From positions 1 through 64,000 of the forward strand of contig JBMNRC010000011.1 of the NCBI GenBank assembly GCA_050944455.1: 64,000 nt of DNA, written 5' to 3'. Position 1 is the stretch's first letter; each line of letters begins with the position of its first letter. This stretch comes from Anthropogastromicrobium sp050944455 (GTDB lineage: Bacteria; Bacillota; Clostridia; Lachnospirales; Lachnospiraceae). Of the stretch, positions 52,836 through 61,949 are shown piece after piece. The notes beneath the pieces are model-generated. The model saw nothing but the letters and a program-made list of their open reading frames with translations, was not told where the DNA came from and searched no databases. The translations under genes and the position numbers were made by a program.

Positions 52836-54080
52836 ATGAAATCATTGGAAGAACGTTTCCTGAAATATGTTCAGATAGATACCCAGTCCGAGGAAGGACA
52901 CGACAGCGTGCCGAGCACGGAAAAACAGAAGAACCTGGCCAGAGAACTGGTAAAAGAGCTCAAAGAACTCGGCCTTGACGACGCCGCGATGGACGGCCAC
53001 GGCTACGTCTACGCGACGCTCCCGGCGAACGATGACAAACCCGGGGTTCCGGCGATCGGATTCCTGGCGCATATGGATACCGCGCCGGACTGCAGCGGCA
53101 CGAATGTAAAGCCGAGACTGATTGAAAAATACGACGGCGGCGACATCGTGCTTAATGAGAACGGCATGACGCTCTCCCCGGACACGACGCCGGAACTCAG
53201 GCGCGTGGTCGGACAGGATCTGATTGTGACCGACGGAACCACGCTGCTCGGCGGGGATGACAAAGCGGGTATCGCCGCGATCATGACGATGCTGGATGAT
53301 CTTTACGATCACCCGGAGCTTCATCACGGCAAGGTATGCGTGTGCTTCACGCCGGACGAGGAAGTCGGAAACGGCCCCAAATATTTCGACGTGAAGAAAT
53401 TCGGGGCGGATTACGCCTACACGCTGGACGGCGGCGAACTCGGCGAGGTCAATTACGAGACTTTCAACGCCGCAAGCCTCAAGGTAACGGTGCACGGGGT
53501 CCAGACGCATCCGGGGGACGCCAAGGACCGCATGAAAAACGCGATCAAAATCGCGGAAGAGTTCGACGCCATGCTTCCCGCGAACGAAGTTCCGGAGAAG
53601 ACGAAGGACCGCGAGGGATTTTTCCACCTGATGGAGTTCAGCGGGACGGTCCCCGAGGCAAAGATGTCCTACATTATCCGCGACCATGATTCCGTGATCT
53701 TCGGGCACCGCAAGCTGATGGTCCGCAAGTGCGCGGAGGAGCTCAACAAAAAGTACGGGGAGGGAACCGTTGAGATTACGCTCAGGGATTCCTACCGCAA
53801 CATGGCCGAGGTCCTGAGAAGGCACATGCACCTGATCAACACAGCCTGCGAAGTGATGAAAGAGCTCGGCGTCGAGCCGAATATCACGGCAGTGCGCGGC
53901 GGAACGGACGGCAGCCAGATCTCGTTCATGGGCCTTCCGTGCCCGAACCTCTGCGACGGCGATTACTGCGAGCATTCCCTGAAGGAATTTGTCTCGGTTG
54001 ACCAGATGAAGACCTGCGCGAAGATCGCCCTGCACATCCTCCTTGCCTATTTTGAAAATCCGGAGCGCTGCAGGGGCTGA
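52836..54080 (+). CDS. pepT: Peptidase T (tripeptide aminopeptidase)
   Basis: The 414-residue M20 metallopeptidase removes the N-terminal residue of tripeptides in the cytoplasm. Zinc-site motifs are visible: AHMDTAP (His79, Asp81), GGDDKAG, FTPDEEVG, LDGGELGE and the C-terminal CEHSLKEFVS. The dimerisation domain contains HPGDAKDRMKNA. Length is that of PepT. The ATG follows AAGGAGG. A plus-strand oxidoreductase and a GH2 enzyme follow closely, perhaps as a loose operon. Confidence 0.96.
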   Translation: MKSLEERFLKYVQIDTQSEEGHDSVPSTEKQKNLARELVKELKELGLDDAAMDGHGYVYATLPANDDKPGVPAIGFLAHMDTAPDCSGTNVKPRLIEKYDGGDIVLNENGMTLSPDTTPELRRVVGQDLIVTDGTTLLGGDDKAGIAAIMTMLDDLYDHPELHHGKVCVCFTPDEEVGNGPKYFDVKKFGADYAYTLDGGELGEVNYETFNAASLKVTVHGVQTHPGDAKDRMKNAIKIAEEFDAMLPANEVPEKTKDREGFFHLMEFSGTVPEAKMSYIIRDHDSVIFGHRKLMVRKCAEELNKKYGEGTVEITLRDSYRNMAEVLRRHMHLINTACEVMKELGVEPNITAVRGGTDGSQISFMGLPCPNLCDGDYCEHSLKEFVSVDQMKTCAKIALHILLAYFENPERCRG

Positions 54081-54151
54081 CGCCCGGCGGACCGCAGCGG
54101 CGCCGGCAGGAGAAGTTGTTATTTTATTCACAGAAAGCAGTAAGAAACAAA

Positions 54152-55534
54152 ATGAAATATGATGTATTGATTATCGGGGCGGGACCCGGCGGCATTTACC
54201 TGGCATACGAGCTGATTCATAAACGTCCGGGGATGAAAATCGCCGTGTTTGACACCGGATACTCGCTGGAACAGCGCCACTGCCCGATTGACGGGAAGAA
54301 GATCAAGTCCTGCATCAACTGCAAGGTGTGCTCGATCATGAGCGGGTTCGGCGGCGCCGGTGCCTATTCGGATGGCAAATACAACATCACAAACCAGTTC
54401 GGCGGCACCCTGTACGAGTATATCGGCAAGGACGAGGCGCTGGAGCTGATGCATTACGTGGACCAGATCAATCTGTCGCACGGCGGCGAGGGAACCCGGC
54501 TGTACAGCACCGCGAATACTGAGATCAAAAAGCTCTGCCTTCAGCACGACCTGCATCTTCTGGACGCGCAGGTGCGCCATCTGGGCACGGACATCAACTA
54601 TATCGTCCTCCAGAACATGTTCGCGGAGCTGAAGGACAGCGTGGATTTCCACTTCCGCTCCCATGTGGACCGCATCGAGGTCCTGCCCGACGGATACCGG
54701 GTGACTGTCGGCGAGCAGTCCTATGACGGAACATACTGCGCCGTATCCGCAGGCCGCAGCGGCAGCAAATGGATGGAAGGCGTGTGCCGGGATCTCGGCA
54801 TCGGGACCAAATCCAACCGCGTCGATATCGGCGTGCGAGTGGAACTGCCGGCGGAAATCTTCGCCCACCTGACCGACGAGCTCTATGAGAGCAAGATCGT
54901 CTACCGCACTGAAAAATATGGCGACCTGGTCCGCACGTTCTGTATGAACCCGCGGGGAGCGGTCGTCAACGAGAATACCAACGGCATCGTGACGGTCAAC
55001 GGCCACAGTTATGAGGATCCCGCGAAGCAGACGCAGAACACCAACTTCGCGCTGCTGGTGGCCAAGCATTTCTCCGAGCCGTTCAAGGACAGCAACGGAT
55101 ACGGCGAGAGCATCGCGCGTCTCTCCAACATGCTGGGAGGCGGCGTGATGGTGCAGAGATTCGGCGACCTGATCCGCGGGCGCCGCAGCAACGTCCAGCG
55201 CATCGCCGAGAGCTTCGTCACCCCGACCCTGGCGGCCACGCCGGGGGACCTCAGCCTGGTGATCCCGAAGCGGATTCTGGACGGCATTATCGAGATGATC
55301 TACAAGCTCGACAGGATTGCCCCGGGAACGGCCAACGAAGATACGCTGCTGTACGGCGTTGAAGTCAAGTTTTACAACATGGAGGTCTCCATCAACAGCG
55401 ATCTGGAGACAAGTTACAAAAACCTGTTTGTGATCGGGGACTGCAGCGGAATCACGCACTCGCTGTCGCACGCGTCGGCAAGCGGCGTTTATGTGGCGCG
55501 GGTGATCGCGGAGCGGGAAAACGGGCGGGTCTGA
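54152..55534 (+). CDS. FAD-dependent oxidoreductase with Cys cluster
   Basis: The 460-residue flavoprotein opens with the Rossmann motif VLIIGAGPGGIYLAYEL. Near residues 44-59 lie HCP and CINCKVC, a CP-x7-CxxCxxC pattern followed by GFGGAGAYSDGK. This is typical of the COG2509-type FAD-dependent dehydrogenases; the cysteines may bind an Fe-S cluster. The C-terminal NLFVIGDCSG closes the FAD site. Substrate unknown. I start at the ATG at 54152 because the family begins with MKYDVLIIG, though its ribosome site is weak (AGAAAG). A TTG at 54116 close behind AGGAGA is an unlikely alternative. Confidence 0.85.
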   Translation: MKYDVLIIGAGPGGIYLAYELIHKRPGMKIAVFDTGYSLEQRHCPIDGKKIKSCINCKVCSIMSGFGGAGAYSDGKYNITNQFGGTLYEYIGKDEALELMHYVDQINLSHGGEGTRLYSTANTEIKKLCLQHDLHLLDAQVRHLGTDINYIVLQNMFAELKDSVDFHFRSHVDRIEVLPDGYRVTVGEQSYDGTYCAVSAGRSGSKWMEGVCRDLGIGTKSNRVDIGVRVELPAEIFAHLTDELYESKIVYRTEKYGDLVRTFCMNPRGAVVNENTNGIVTVNGHSYEDPAKQTQNTNFALLVAKHFSEPFKDSNGYGESIARLSNMLGGGVMVQRFGDLIRGRRSNVQRIAESFVTPTLAATPGDLSLVIPKRILDGIIEMIYKLDRIAPGTANEDTLLYGVEVKFYNMEVSINSDLETSYKNLFVIGDCSGITHSLSHASASGVYVARVIAERENGRV

Positions 55535-55616
55535 CCGCGTGTCAGCCGTGAGAACGCAGATCTGAATCACGGGGAAACCGGGAATCGCCGGGGAGAAGAC
55601 AGGAGGAATAACCGTG

Positions 55617-58454
55617 ATGGAAAATATGGGGGTGCCGTGCCTGCGCGTGGAGTGGGTGAACGGCAGAGCAGATCTTTCCGGAATCTGGCAGGCTGAAATC
55701 GGGGAAGACGGACCGCGGGAAATGAAGCTTCCCGGCACGCTCGACGAGAGCGGAATCGGCCACGCCGACAGCAAGACAGAGCAGGTGCATCCGGACGCCG
55801 GCAAGAATGAACAGCTCCTGGCGGAGAATGTGATTGCGACCAGGTTTACCCGAAAATACACCTACACCGGCGAAGCCCGCATCTCCGCGGATGTGAAGGG
55901 ACCGGTCCGCCCCGGCCGCAGAGTGTTTGTCTCTGCGGAGCGCGCCCGCTGCCTGAAGCTTCTTGTGGACGGAAAGGAAATCAGGCCGTTTGTCCCCGAG
56001 ACGCTGGATACTCCGCACATCTATGAGATTACCGATGTGTGGAACACCCGCACGGAACAGCCTCACCGGTTTACTTTCCTGTCGGACAATTCCTATCCGG
56101 GGCTTCCCGCGGAGAACATTCTGTATTCTTCCACGGCGACGGACGAAACGCAGACCAACTGGAACGGGATTATCGGGAATTTCTTCCTGAAGACGGAGCC
56201 GGAAGTTTTCATCCTTTCGATCCGGGTGCTATATCTCAGCGACACGCTGAGCATTACCTGCGAGATTTCCGCTCCGGAAAAGATGAAAAAAACAAAGGGG
56301 ACCCTGACCCTGCAGTCCCAGGTCTTCAGCGGGAGCCTGTCCAGGGAAGTGGAAATCGGCCCCGGAATTACCACGGTCACGGTTTCGGGCGTCAGGCTGA
56401 AGGACCGGATCAGCCGGTGGGACGAGACGGCGGGCAGTCTGTACGACTGTTCGGCGCAGCTGGATCTTTCGCCCAAAAAGTCGGTCCGGAAAAATGTGCG
56501 TTTCGGAATCCGTGAATTCAGAAGCGGCGATGACGGGCGTCTCACGCTCAACGGCAGACGCATTTTTCTACGCGGGGAGGCAAACTGCGCGGAATTCCCG
56601 GAGACCGGTCATCCGCCGATGGACCGGTGGACCTGGTACCGCATCCTGGCGCAGTTCCAGAATTATGGAGTCAACTGCATGCGCTTCCATTCGTGGTGCC
56701 CGCCGGAGGAAGCTTTTGCCGCGGCGGACGAGCTGGGCATGATGATGCAGCCGGAGCTGTCGCACTGGAACCCGCGCACGGCTTTCGAATCGGATACGGC
56801 TTACCGCTACTACCGCACCGAGATGGAGGAGCTGCTGAAGTGCTACGCCAACCATCCGTCTTTTGTCATGCTCACGTTCGGGAACGAGCTGGCGTCCGGC
56901 GAGGCCGGACACGAGCGGATGAGGGAGCTGCTGACGGAGGCGAAGAAACTGGATCCCACGAGGCTTTACGCCAACGGCTCCAATCTCCATTACGGGGACG
57001 CCGGCGTCGAACCCCTGGCGGATTTCTTTACCGGCTCCGCCTTCTTCGGAAAGCCGCTGCGGGGAACCTACAGCGGGCTCAATACCGGCGGCGGAATCCG
57101 GGGAGCCATCAACAACCGCTATCCGGGATGCCGGCTGAATTACAGTGAAACCATGGCTGAAATCCGGCAGATCTATCCGGGCCCGGTGTTCGGCTTTGAG
57201 GTGGGACAGTTCGAGGTGCTCCCGGACTTCAGCGAGCTGGATTCGTTCCATGGAATCTCCGACCCCGCAAACTACCGCAGAATCAAAACCCTGGCGGAGC
57301 AGAAAGGTTTTCTCGACGACTGGCCTCATATGGTGGAGGCAACCGGGGAACTGGCCCGCATCGGCTACCGGGCGGAGGTTGAGGCGGCGCTCAGCACGCC
57401 GAAGATGTCAGGGTTATCCCTGCTCGGCCTGCAGGACTTCCCGGGACAGGGGACCGCGCTCGTCGGGATGCTGAATTCCCATCTGGATCCGAAGCCGTTC
57501 CCGTTCGCGAAGGCGGACGCCTTCAATTCGTTCTTCCGCGGGGCGTCCATCCTTCTGCAGATTTCCAGATACACGTATGAGAGCAGCGATAAGGAAGAAG
57601 CGCCGCTGCTGGTCGCAAACTACAACCGGGGCGAGATTTACGCCCCGTTCTCCTGGTCGGTGTACGAGACGGACCCGGATTTCCTGAAAAAGCCGGAGAG
57701 CGTCCAGGAACTCGAGGTTATGGCAGGACAGGGACAGACGGTGTTCAACCATATGGGGCACATCTGGAAATGCGCGGAAGGGACGCAGATGAAAATCGGC
57801 ACTATCCCGCTGGATTTTTCCCTGGTCAGAAAGCCGACGAAGCTGTTCTACCGGATGCAGCTGGGCGACGTCGTGAGCGTGGTGCCGGTGTGGGTTTATC
57901 CGGCCGAAGGCGTCCCGGAATGCCCGGAAAGCGTATATGAGACGAAGCGCTTTGACGAAAAAGCCAGGGAAGTGCTCCGGAGCGGAGGACGGGTCTATCT
58001 GTCCCCGGATTCCGACAGGGAATCCCTTCCTCGTTCGATCCAGGCCCAGTTCACCACGGATTTCTGGTCGGTGGGAACCTTCCCGGGCCAGGAGGGCAGC
58101 ATGGGCCAGCTGATTGACTGCGGGCATCCCCTGTTCGACGAATTCCCGACGGAATTCCATACGAACTGGCAGTGGTGGCCGATGGCGTCCCAGAGGGCCG
58201 TGATTCTGCCGCGGCGCATTCCCTCGATCGTTGCGGAGATGGACAGCTACGCGACCATGCGGCCGATGGCGCAGATGTTCGAGTGCCGGTGCGGCGGCGG
58301 GTCTCTTCTCTTCTCGTCGATGGGACTGCAGAATCTCCAGCAGTACCCGGAGGGGCGCGCTCTGCAGAGGGCCGTGTACCACTACATGGAGTCCGGAAAA
58401 TTCAGGCCGGAGCAGGAGCTGCCGGAGGAGCTGATCGCTTCCCTGGTGAACTGA
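55617..58454 (+). CDS. GH2-family glycoside hydrolase
   Basis: The 945-residue enzyme has the GH2 order: jelly-roll domain (residues 10-200), immunoglobulin-like domain (200-310), TIM barrel (from RRIFLRGEANCAEFPETG), then extra C-terminal domains. The acid/base is the Glu in FGNELASG; the nucleophile candidate is the Glu in FGFEVGQFE. Typical GH2 activities are beta-galactosidase, glucuronidase or mannosidase; none can be chosen. No signal peptide. A GTG three bases upstream is an equally possible start; both follow AGGAGG at 55601. Confidence 0.85.
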   Translation: MENMGVPCLRVEWVNGRADLSGIWQAEIGEDGPREMKLPGTLDESGIGHADSKTEQVHPDAGKNEQLLAENVIATRFTRKYTYTGEARISADVKGPVRPGRRVFVSAERARCLKLLVDGKEIRPFVPETLDTPHIYEITDVWNTRTEQPHRFTFLSDNSYPGLPAENILYSSTATDETQTNWNGIIGNFFLKTEPEVFILSIRVLYLSDTLSITCEISAPEKMKKTKGTLTLQSQVFSGSLSREVEIGPGITTVTVSGVRLKDRISRWDETAGSLYDCSAQLDLSPKKSVRKNVRFGIREFRSGDDGRLTLNGRRIFLRGEANCAEFPETGHPPMDRWTWYRILAQFQNYGVNCMRFHSWCPPEEAFAAADELGMMMQPELSHWNPRTAFESDTAYRYYRTEMEELLKCYANHPSFVMLTFGNELASGEAGHERMRELLTEAKKLDPTRLYANGSNLHYGDAGVEPLADFFTGSAFFGKPLRGTYSGLNTGGGIRGAINNRYPGCRLNYSETMAEIRQIYPGPVFGFEVGQFEVLPDFSELDSFHGISDPANYRRIKTLAEQKGFLDDWPHMVEATGELARIGYRAEVEAALSTPKMSGLSLLGLQDFPGQGTALVGMLNSHLDPKPFPFAKADAFNSFFRGASILLQISRYTYESSDKEEAPLLVANYNRGEIYAPFSWSVYETDPDFLKKPESVQELEVMAGQGQTVFNHMGHIWKCAEGTQMKIGTIPLDFSLVRKPTKLFYRMQLGDVVSVVPVWVYPAEGVPECPESVYETKRFDEKAREVLRSGGRVYLSPDSDRESLPRSIQAQFTTDFWSVGTFPGQEGSMGQLIDCGHPLFDEFPTEFHTNWQWWPMASQRAVILPRRIPSIVAEMDSYATMRPMAQMFECRCGGGSLLFSSMGLQNLQQYPEGRALQRAVYHYMESGKFRPEQELPEELIASLVN

Positions 58455-58855
58455 CCCGGCCGCCGCGGGATCCGGATGGGACTTTGCCGAAACGGTTATC
58501 TGAAACAGCCTTTCCGGCGTGTCTTTTCTGCCTGTGTTTTCTGCCTGGCAGACGGAATGGCTTCTGAAAACCGGATTTTACGGGATGACGGAAGCGGGCT
58601 CCGGCCCGGGCAGGCCCGGGAGCGGGTTTCGAAATCGTTAAAATGTGATATACTTGTTTTTACGTTCAGCGGGATTCCGGGCAGGCAGTCCGGACTGTCA
58701 CCGCGCGCCAGCCGGCGCGCGGCGCGGGAAACAGCAGTTTCGCGGTGCCTGGTTTGCGTCATACGGAGACCTGCCGGTGCCGCGGCGCGGGAACGGAAAA
58801 ATTCCGTCTGCGCTCAGCAGATTTCAGATTCAGGATTAATTAATGGAGGAACGAC
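58455..58855. other. Gap with a candidate extended -10 promoter
   Basis: No gene is supported. TGATATACT (hexamer TATACT at 58649-58654) is a good extended -10 that could drive the following small gene. Confidence 0.45.
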
Positions 58856-59134
58856 ATGGTTAAGGTTTATCATCTGACGGATTTCAAGCTGCAGGAAGCG
58901 GCAAAAACAGAGGAAGAAAAAGCGCAGAAGCTGCAGGCGCTGAGAGATCACATCCTGGAGGAGATCCGCGCGCTGGACGATGTGAAATCCGCGGATTATG
59001 TGGAGGATAACACCGCAATCAGAATCGAGACGGAAGACGGGGAATACGCAAGCGTCATGGACCGCGTTTACAATATCTGCGCTCATGAGGCAAGCAGCGA
59101 GGTTTCCTTCGAGCGTTTCGATTACGGCGACTGA
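58856..59134 (+). CDS. Small acidic protein of unknown function
   Basis: The 92-residue product is soluble and acidic. Residues 10-42 form an amphipathic, probably coiled helix (LQEAAKTEEEKAQKLQALRD), followed by an alternating strand pattern (SADYVEDNTAIRIETEDGEYASVMDRVYNIC). The family is unknown to me. The ATG follows GGAGGAAC. The NUDIX gene starts 50 bases downstream on the same strand and may be co-transcribed. Confidence 0.7.
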   Translation: MVKVYHLTDFKLQEAAKTEEEKAQKLQALRDHILEEIRALDDVKSADYVEDNTAIRIETEDGEYASVMDRVYNICAHEASSEVSFERFDYGD

Positions 59135-59184
59135 GCGGCTGACCCGGCGTCGGGTTTATGCCGGCTGCGGAAAAGAGAGAATCA

Positions 59185-59844
59185 ATGGCTGACGAAAGCA
59201 GAAAATCACAAGGCAGGGTTAAAAGCGTAACCCAGCAGACGCACAACCGTTTTCTCAACCTCTATGAGTTTGAGGCTGAGAGAAGGAGCGGGAGGATCGC
59301 GCCGTATTTTGTCGCGTCCCGCGCCGAGCAGGCGGATAAGCTGCGCGCGGTAGCGGACAGGCCGTCGGACGGCGTGATCATCTATTCCGTCTACGGGGAG
59401 AAAAAGGACCGCGTTGTGCTGGTGAAGCAGTTCCGTTATCCCCTGAACGATTATGTCTACGAATTTCCGGCGGGCCTGGTGGAACCGGGCGAGACGGTGG
59501 AGGAATCCGGAGTCCGCGAAATTTACGAGGAGACCGGCCTGACCTTTACGCCGAAGAAGACGGATCCGCGCTATAACCGGCCGTTTTTCACCACAGTGGG
59601 GATGACGGACGAATGCTGCGGAACGATCTACGGCTACTGCTCGGGAACGCCGTCCAACGCGCACGAGGAGGAGTCGGAGGATATCCAGGTTGTGCTGGCT
59701 GACAGAAATGAATGCCGCAGAATTCTCAAAGAAGAAAATGTGGCGATCATGTGCGCCTACATGCTGATGCATTTTATCACCTGCGAAGGAGACCCGCTCG
59801 CTTTTCTGGATGACCAGGGGAACCGGGGGAATCAGCGGCAGTGA
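59185..59844 (+). CDS. NUDIX hydrolase, ADP-ribose pyrophosphatase-like
   Basis: The 219-residue protein has a full Nudix box GLVEPGETVEESGVREIYEE followed by TGL, matching GX5EX7REUXEEXGU. The preceding VKQFRYPLNDYVYEFPAG is typical of ADP-ribose pyrophosphatases, so hydrolysis of ADP-ribose or a related nucleotide sugar is likely. The ATG at 59185 has GAGAG upstream; an in-frame ATG at 59158 lacks a site. A strong terminator follows. Confidence 0.9.
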   Translation: MADESRKSQGRVKSVTQQTHNRFLNLYEFEAERRSGRIAPYFVASRAEQADKLRAVADRPSDGVIIYSVYGEKKDRVVLVKQFRYPLNDYVYEFPAGLVEPGETVEESGVREIYEETGLTFTPKKTDPRYNRPFFTTVGMTDECCGTIYGYCSGTPSNAHEEESEDIQVVLADRNECRRILKEENVAIMCAYMLMHFITCEGDPLAFLDDQGNRGNQRQ

Positions 59845-59980
59845 CGACAAGTCTGCAGCCTGGCAGGGAAAGCGGCCCTGGACCGGAGCATCCACGGATC
59901 CGCTTCCGGTGTTAAAGCAGCGGAAAAGCCGTCCGGACAGCAGACTGGGCCTGTTCTGAAAATTGATCAGAAAAGCAAAA

Positions 59981-60024
59981 AGATCCGGGAACGGGAGGAT
60001 TGATCCCCGTTCCCGGATCTTTTT
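59981..60024 (+). terminator. Terminator after the NUDIX gene
   Basis: A 15-bp perfect stem (59981-59995 with 60006-60020), 10-base loop, followed by TTTTTTG. A-run upstream suggests it could also act on the minus strand for the HtrA gene. Confidence 0.9.
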
Positions 60025-60046
60025 TGCGCCATTTTTCCGCCTTCCG

Positions 60047-60225
60047 GATAGCATCCGCGCGGGCCGCTGCAGTCAGCGCAATCCGCTGACAGGCCAGCTT
60101 CAGGCAGCTTTTCCTGAAAGCCGGATTTCATCCGCGCGGGCTGCGGCGGAAAGCGAAGCGAAAACCTACGCCGACGGCAAGGTCAAGCTACATACGCGCG
60201 GGCCGCGGCGGAAAGCGCCAGCGGC
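60047..60225. repeat. Three degenerate CGCGCGGGC repeats
   Basis: ATCCGCGCGGGC or ATACGCGCGGGC followed by CGCTGCAG or GCGGCGGAAAGCG occurs near 60050, 60130 and 60190. Spacing is uneven. Confidence 0.55.
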
Positions 60226-60302
60226 TGACGCTCTGACTCAGGCTTCGTTCAGAACCGATTGAATAAACCTGGGATTTCCGAAGGCGTATCGTTTCCGGAC
60301 CG

Positions 60303-61667
60303 TCAGTTGGTCTCGATTTCGTCGCGGGAAACCAGGGTGACGTCGATTGAGATTTCCTCAAACTGGCTTCCGCTGATTCTGGAGACGGTCAGCGTCACGG
60401 TTTCGCCCGCCTTGTAATAGGACAGCTCCGTGCGGAGTTCGTCGTAGGAAGTAATCTCGGTGCCGTTGACGGCGGTGATGATATCGCCGAGCTGCAGGCC
60501 GGCCTCCGCGGCCGGGCTTCCGCTGTAGATCTGCATCACCTGCGCGCCTTCCGGATATCCGTAATAAGACACCGTGGCGGAATCGACGTCCTGTCCGATG
60601 ATGCCGAGGTAGCCCTTCTCATCGCTGCTGACGACAGTGCGCGGAGTCTGGTTCTTCAGCTCGTTGATCGTGTCAATCGCCTCGGAAATCGGAATCGCGT
60701 AGCCGATGCCCTCGACGCCCACTTCCTCATACTTTGCGGAGTTGATGCCGATCAGCTGTCCTCTGTCGTTGAAGAGGCCGCCGCCGCTGTTGCCGCCGTT
60801 GATGGCCGCGTCAACCTGCATCAGCCGGCGGGTTACGCCGTCTTCCGCGGTGACTTCGCGGTCCAGGGCGCTGATATAGCCGACGGTGAGCGTCTGCCCG
60901 AGCCCGAGGGCGTTGCCGATGGCGATGACTCCCTGCCCGACCTTCGCGGAGCTGGAGTCGCCGATGGCAGCGGCTTTGACGGCGGAAAGCGTATCGTCGG
61001 AAAGATCCGCGAGCGGAACGCCGATCACCGCGAGGTCCGCCTCGGCGTCCGCGCCGATCAGCGTGGCTTCAAGTTCGGTTCCGTCCACAAAGGTGACGGT
61101 AAGGCTCTTGGTGGAAGCCGTGTAGGAGTAGAAGGTGCTGTTTCCGGATTTGTCGTACACGGCGACATGGTTGTTGGTGACGATCAGCAGGTTGGTGTCG
61201 TCCTCGCCGATGATGACGCCGGAGCCGTAAGCTTCGGATTCGGAAGTTTCGGTATTCTGGTCGTTGTTGTTCCCGTAGCCGAAGAACCCGAAATAGTTCT
61301 CGATCGAATTGCCGCTCGTGGAAGTGACTTCAATCGTGTTGGTGATTGACACGACGCTGGCAAGGCAGGATTCCGCGACTTCCGAAACGTCAGGAAGCAC
61401 GTGGACATCTTCCTCATCGATTTCAATTTCAGTCGTGCTGAGATTTCCAAGGGTAACTTCACCGCCGTTGCCTGAATCCTCCGCGGATTCCGCCTCAACA
61501 GATTCCGGCTCCGCGGTTTCGGTTTCGGTGGTTTCCTCCGCGTACGCGCCGAACGCGTAAACGTCAGATGCTCCCGCCAGGGAACTGCCCGCGAGAAGCG
61601 CGGCGGCAAGCAGCGCGCCTGCGGCAAAAACTCTTCCCTGCCGACGATTTTTGTGACTGTCTCTCAT
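60303..61667 (-). CDS. HtrA/DegP-like serine protease
   Basis: The 454-residue secreted or membrane-tethered quality-control protease has an N-terminal hydrophobic segment (residues 14-33) ending near an Ala-rich site, then an acidic Glu/Thr/Ser linker. Catalytic residues are the His of TNNHVAV, the Asp of EADLAVI and the Ser of GGNSGGGLF. A C-terminal PDZ domain begins near KGYLGIIGQD. In Bacillota, HtrA is usually under CssRS-type stress control; that is not visible here. The ATG at 61667 has GGGAGG upstream on the minus strand. Confidence 0.93.
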   Translation of the reverse strand: MRDSHKNRRQGRVFAAGALLAAALLAGSSLAGASDVYAFGAYAEETTETETAEPESVEAESAEDSGNGGEVTLGNLSTTEIEIDEEDVHVLPDVSEVAESCLASVVSITNTIEVTSTSGNSIENYFGFFGYGNNNDQNTETSESEAYGSGVIIGEDDTNLLIVTNNHVAVYDKSGNSTFYSYTASTKSLTVTFVDGTELEATLIGADAEADLAVIGVPLADLSDDTLSAVKAAAIGDSSSAKVGQGVIAIGNALGLGQTLTVGYISALDREVTAEDGVTRRLMQVDAAINGGNSGGGLFNDRGQLIGINSAKYEEVGVEGIGYAIPISEAIDTINELKNQTPRTVVSSDEKGYLGIIGQDVDSATVSYYGYPEGAQVMQIYSGSPAAEAGLQLGDIITAVNGTEITSYDELRTELSYYKAGETVTLTVSRISGSQFEEISIDVTLVSRDEIETN

Positions 61668-61808
61668 AAAATAACCTCCCCGGGGATACGGACTCATAGC
61701 GCTGACTTCTGTTCCGATGATTCCCCGATGCAAAAATGGTATCGCTGCGGCGGCGGGGACCGGCACTTCAGTGCCAGTGCGCCGCCGGACACGGATAAGG
61801 ACACGGAC

Positions 61809-61817
61809 AGTATAGCA
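61809..61817 (-). promoter_or_regulatory. Extended -10 promoter of the HtrA gene
   Basis: Minus strand TGCTATACT (hexamer TATACT, 61814-61809). The -35 region is poor, as is common with an extended -10. Confidence 0.55.
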
Positions 61818-61847
61818 CATTTGCGGCGGGACAGACAGAAGCGGCGG

Positions 61848-61876
61848 TTGTTTCAGGGCGGCGGTTCTGCTACAAT
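61848..61876 (+). promoter_or_regulatory. Promoter of the GH51 gene
   Basis: -35 TTGTTT (61848-61853), 17-base spacer, -10 TACAAT (61871-61876), about 75 bases before the start. Confidence 0.65.
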
Positions 61877-61949
61877 GAAACTATCAGGTTTTCCCGCGGC
61901 GGCGTGTCTTTTCCGCCGGGGAAATCGCACGGGAAAGGAAGGAAAAATC

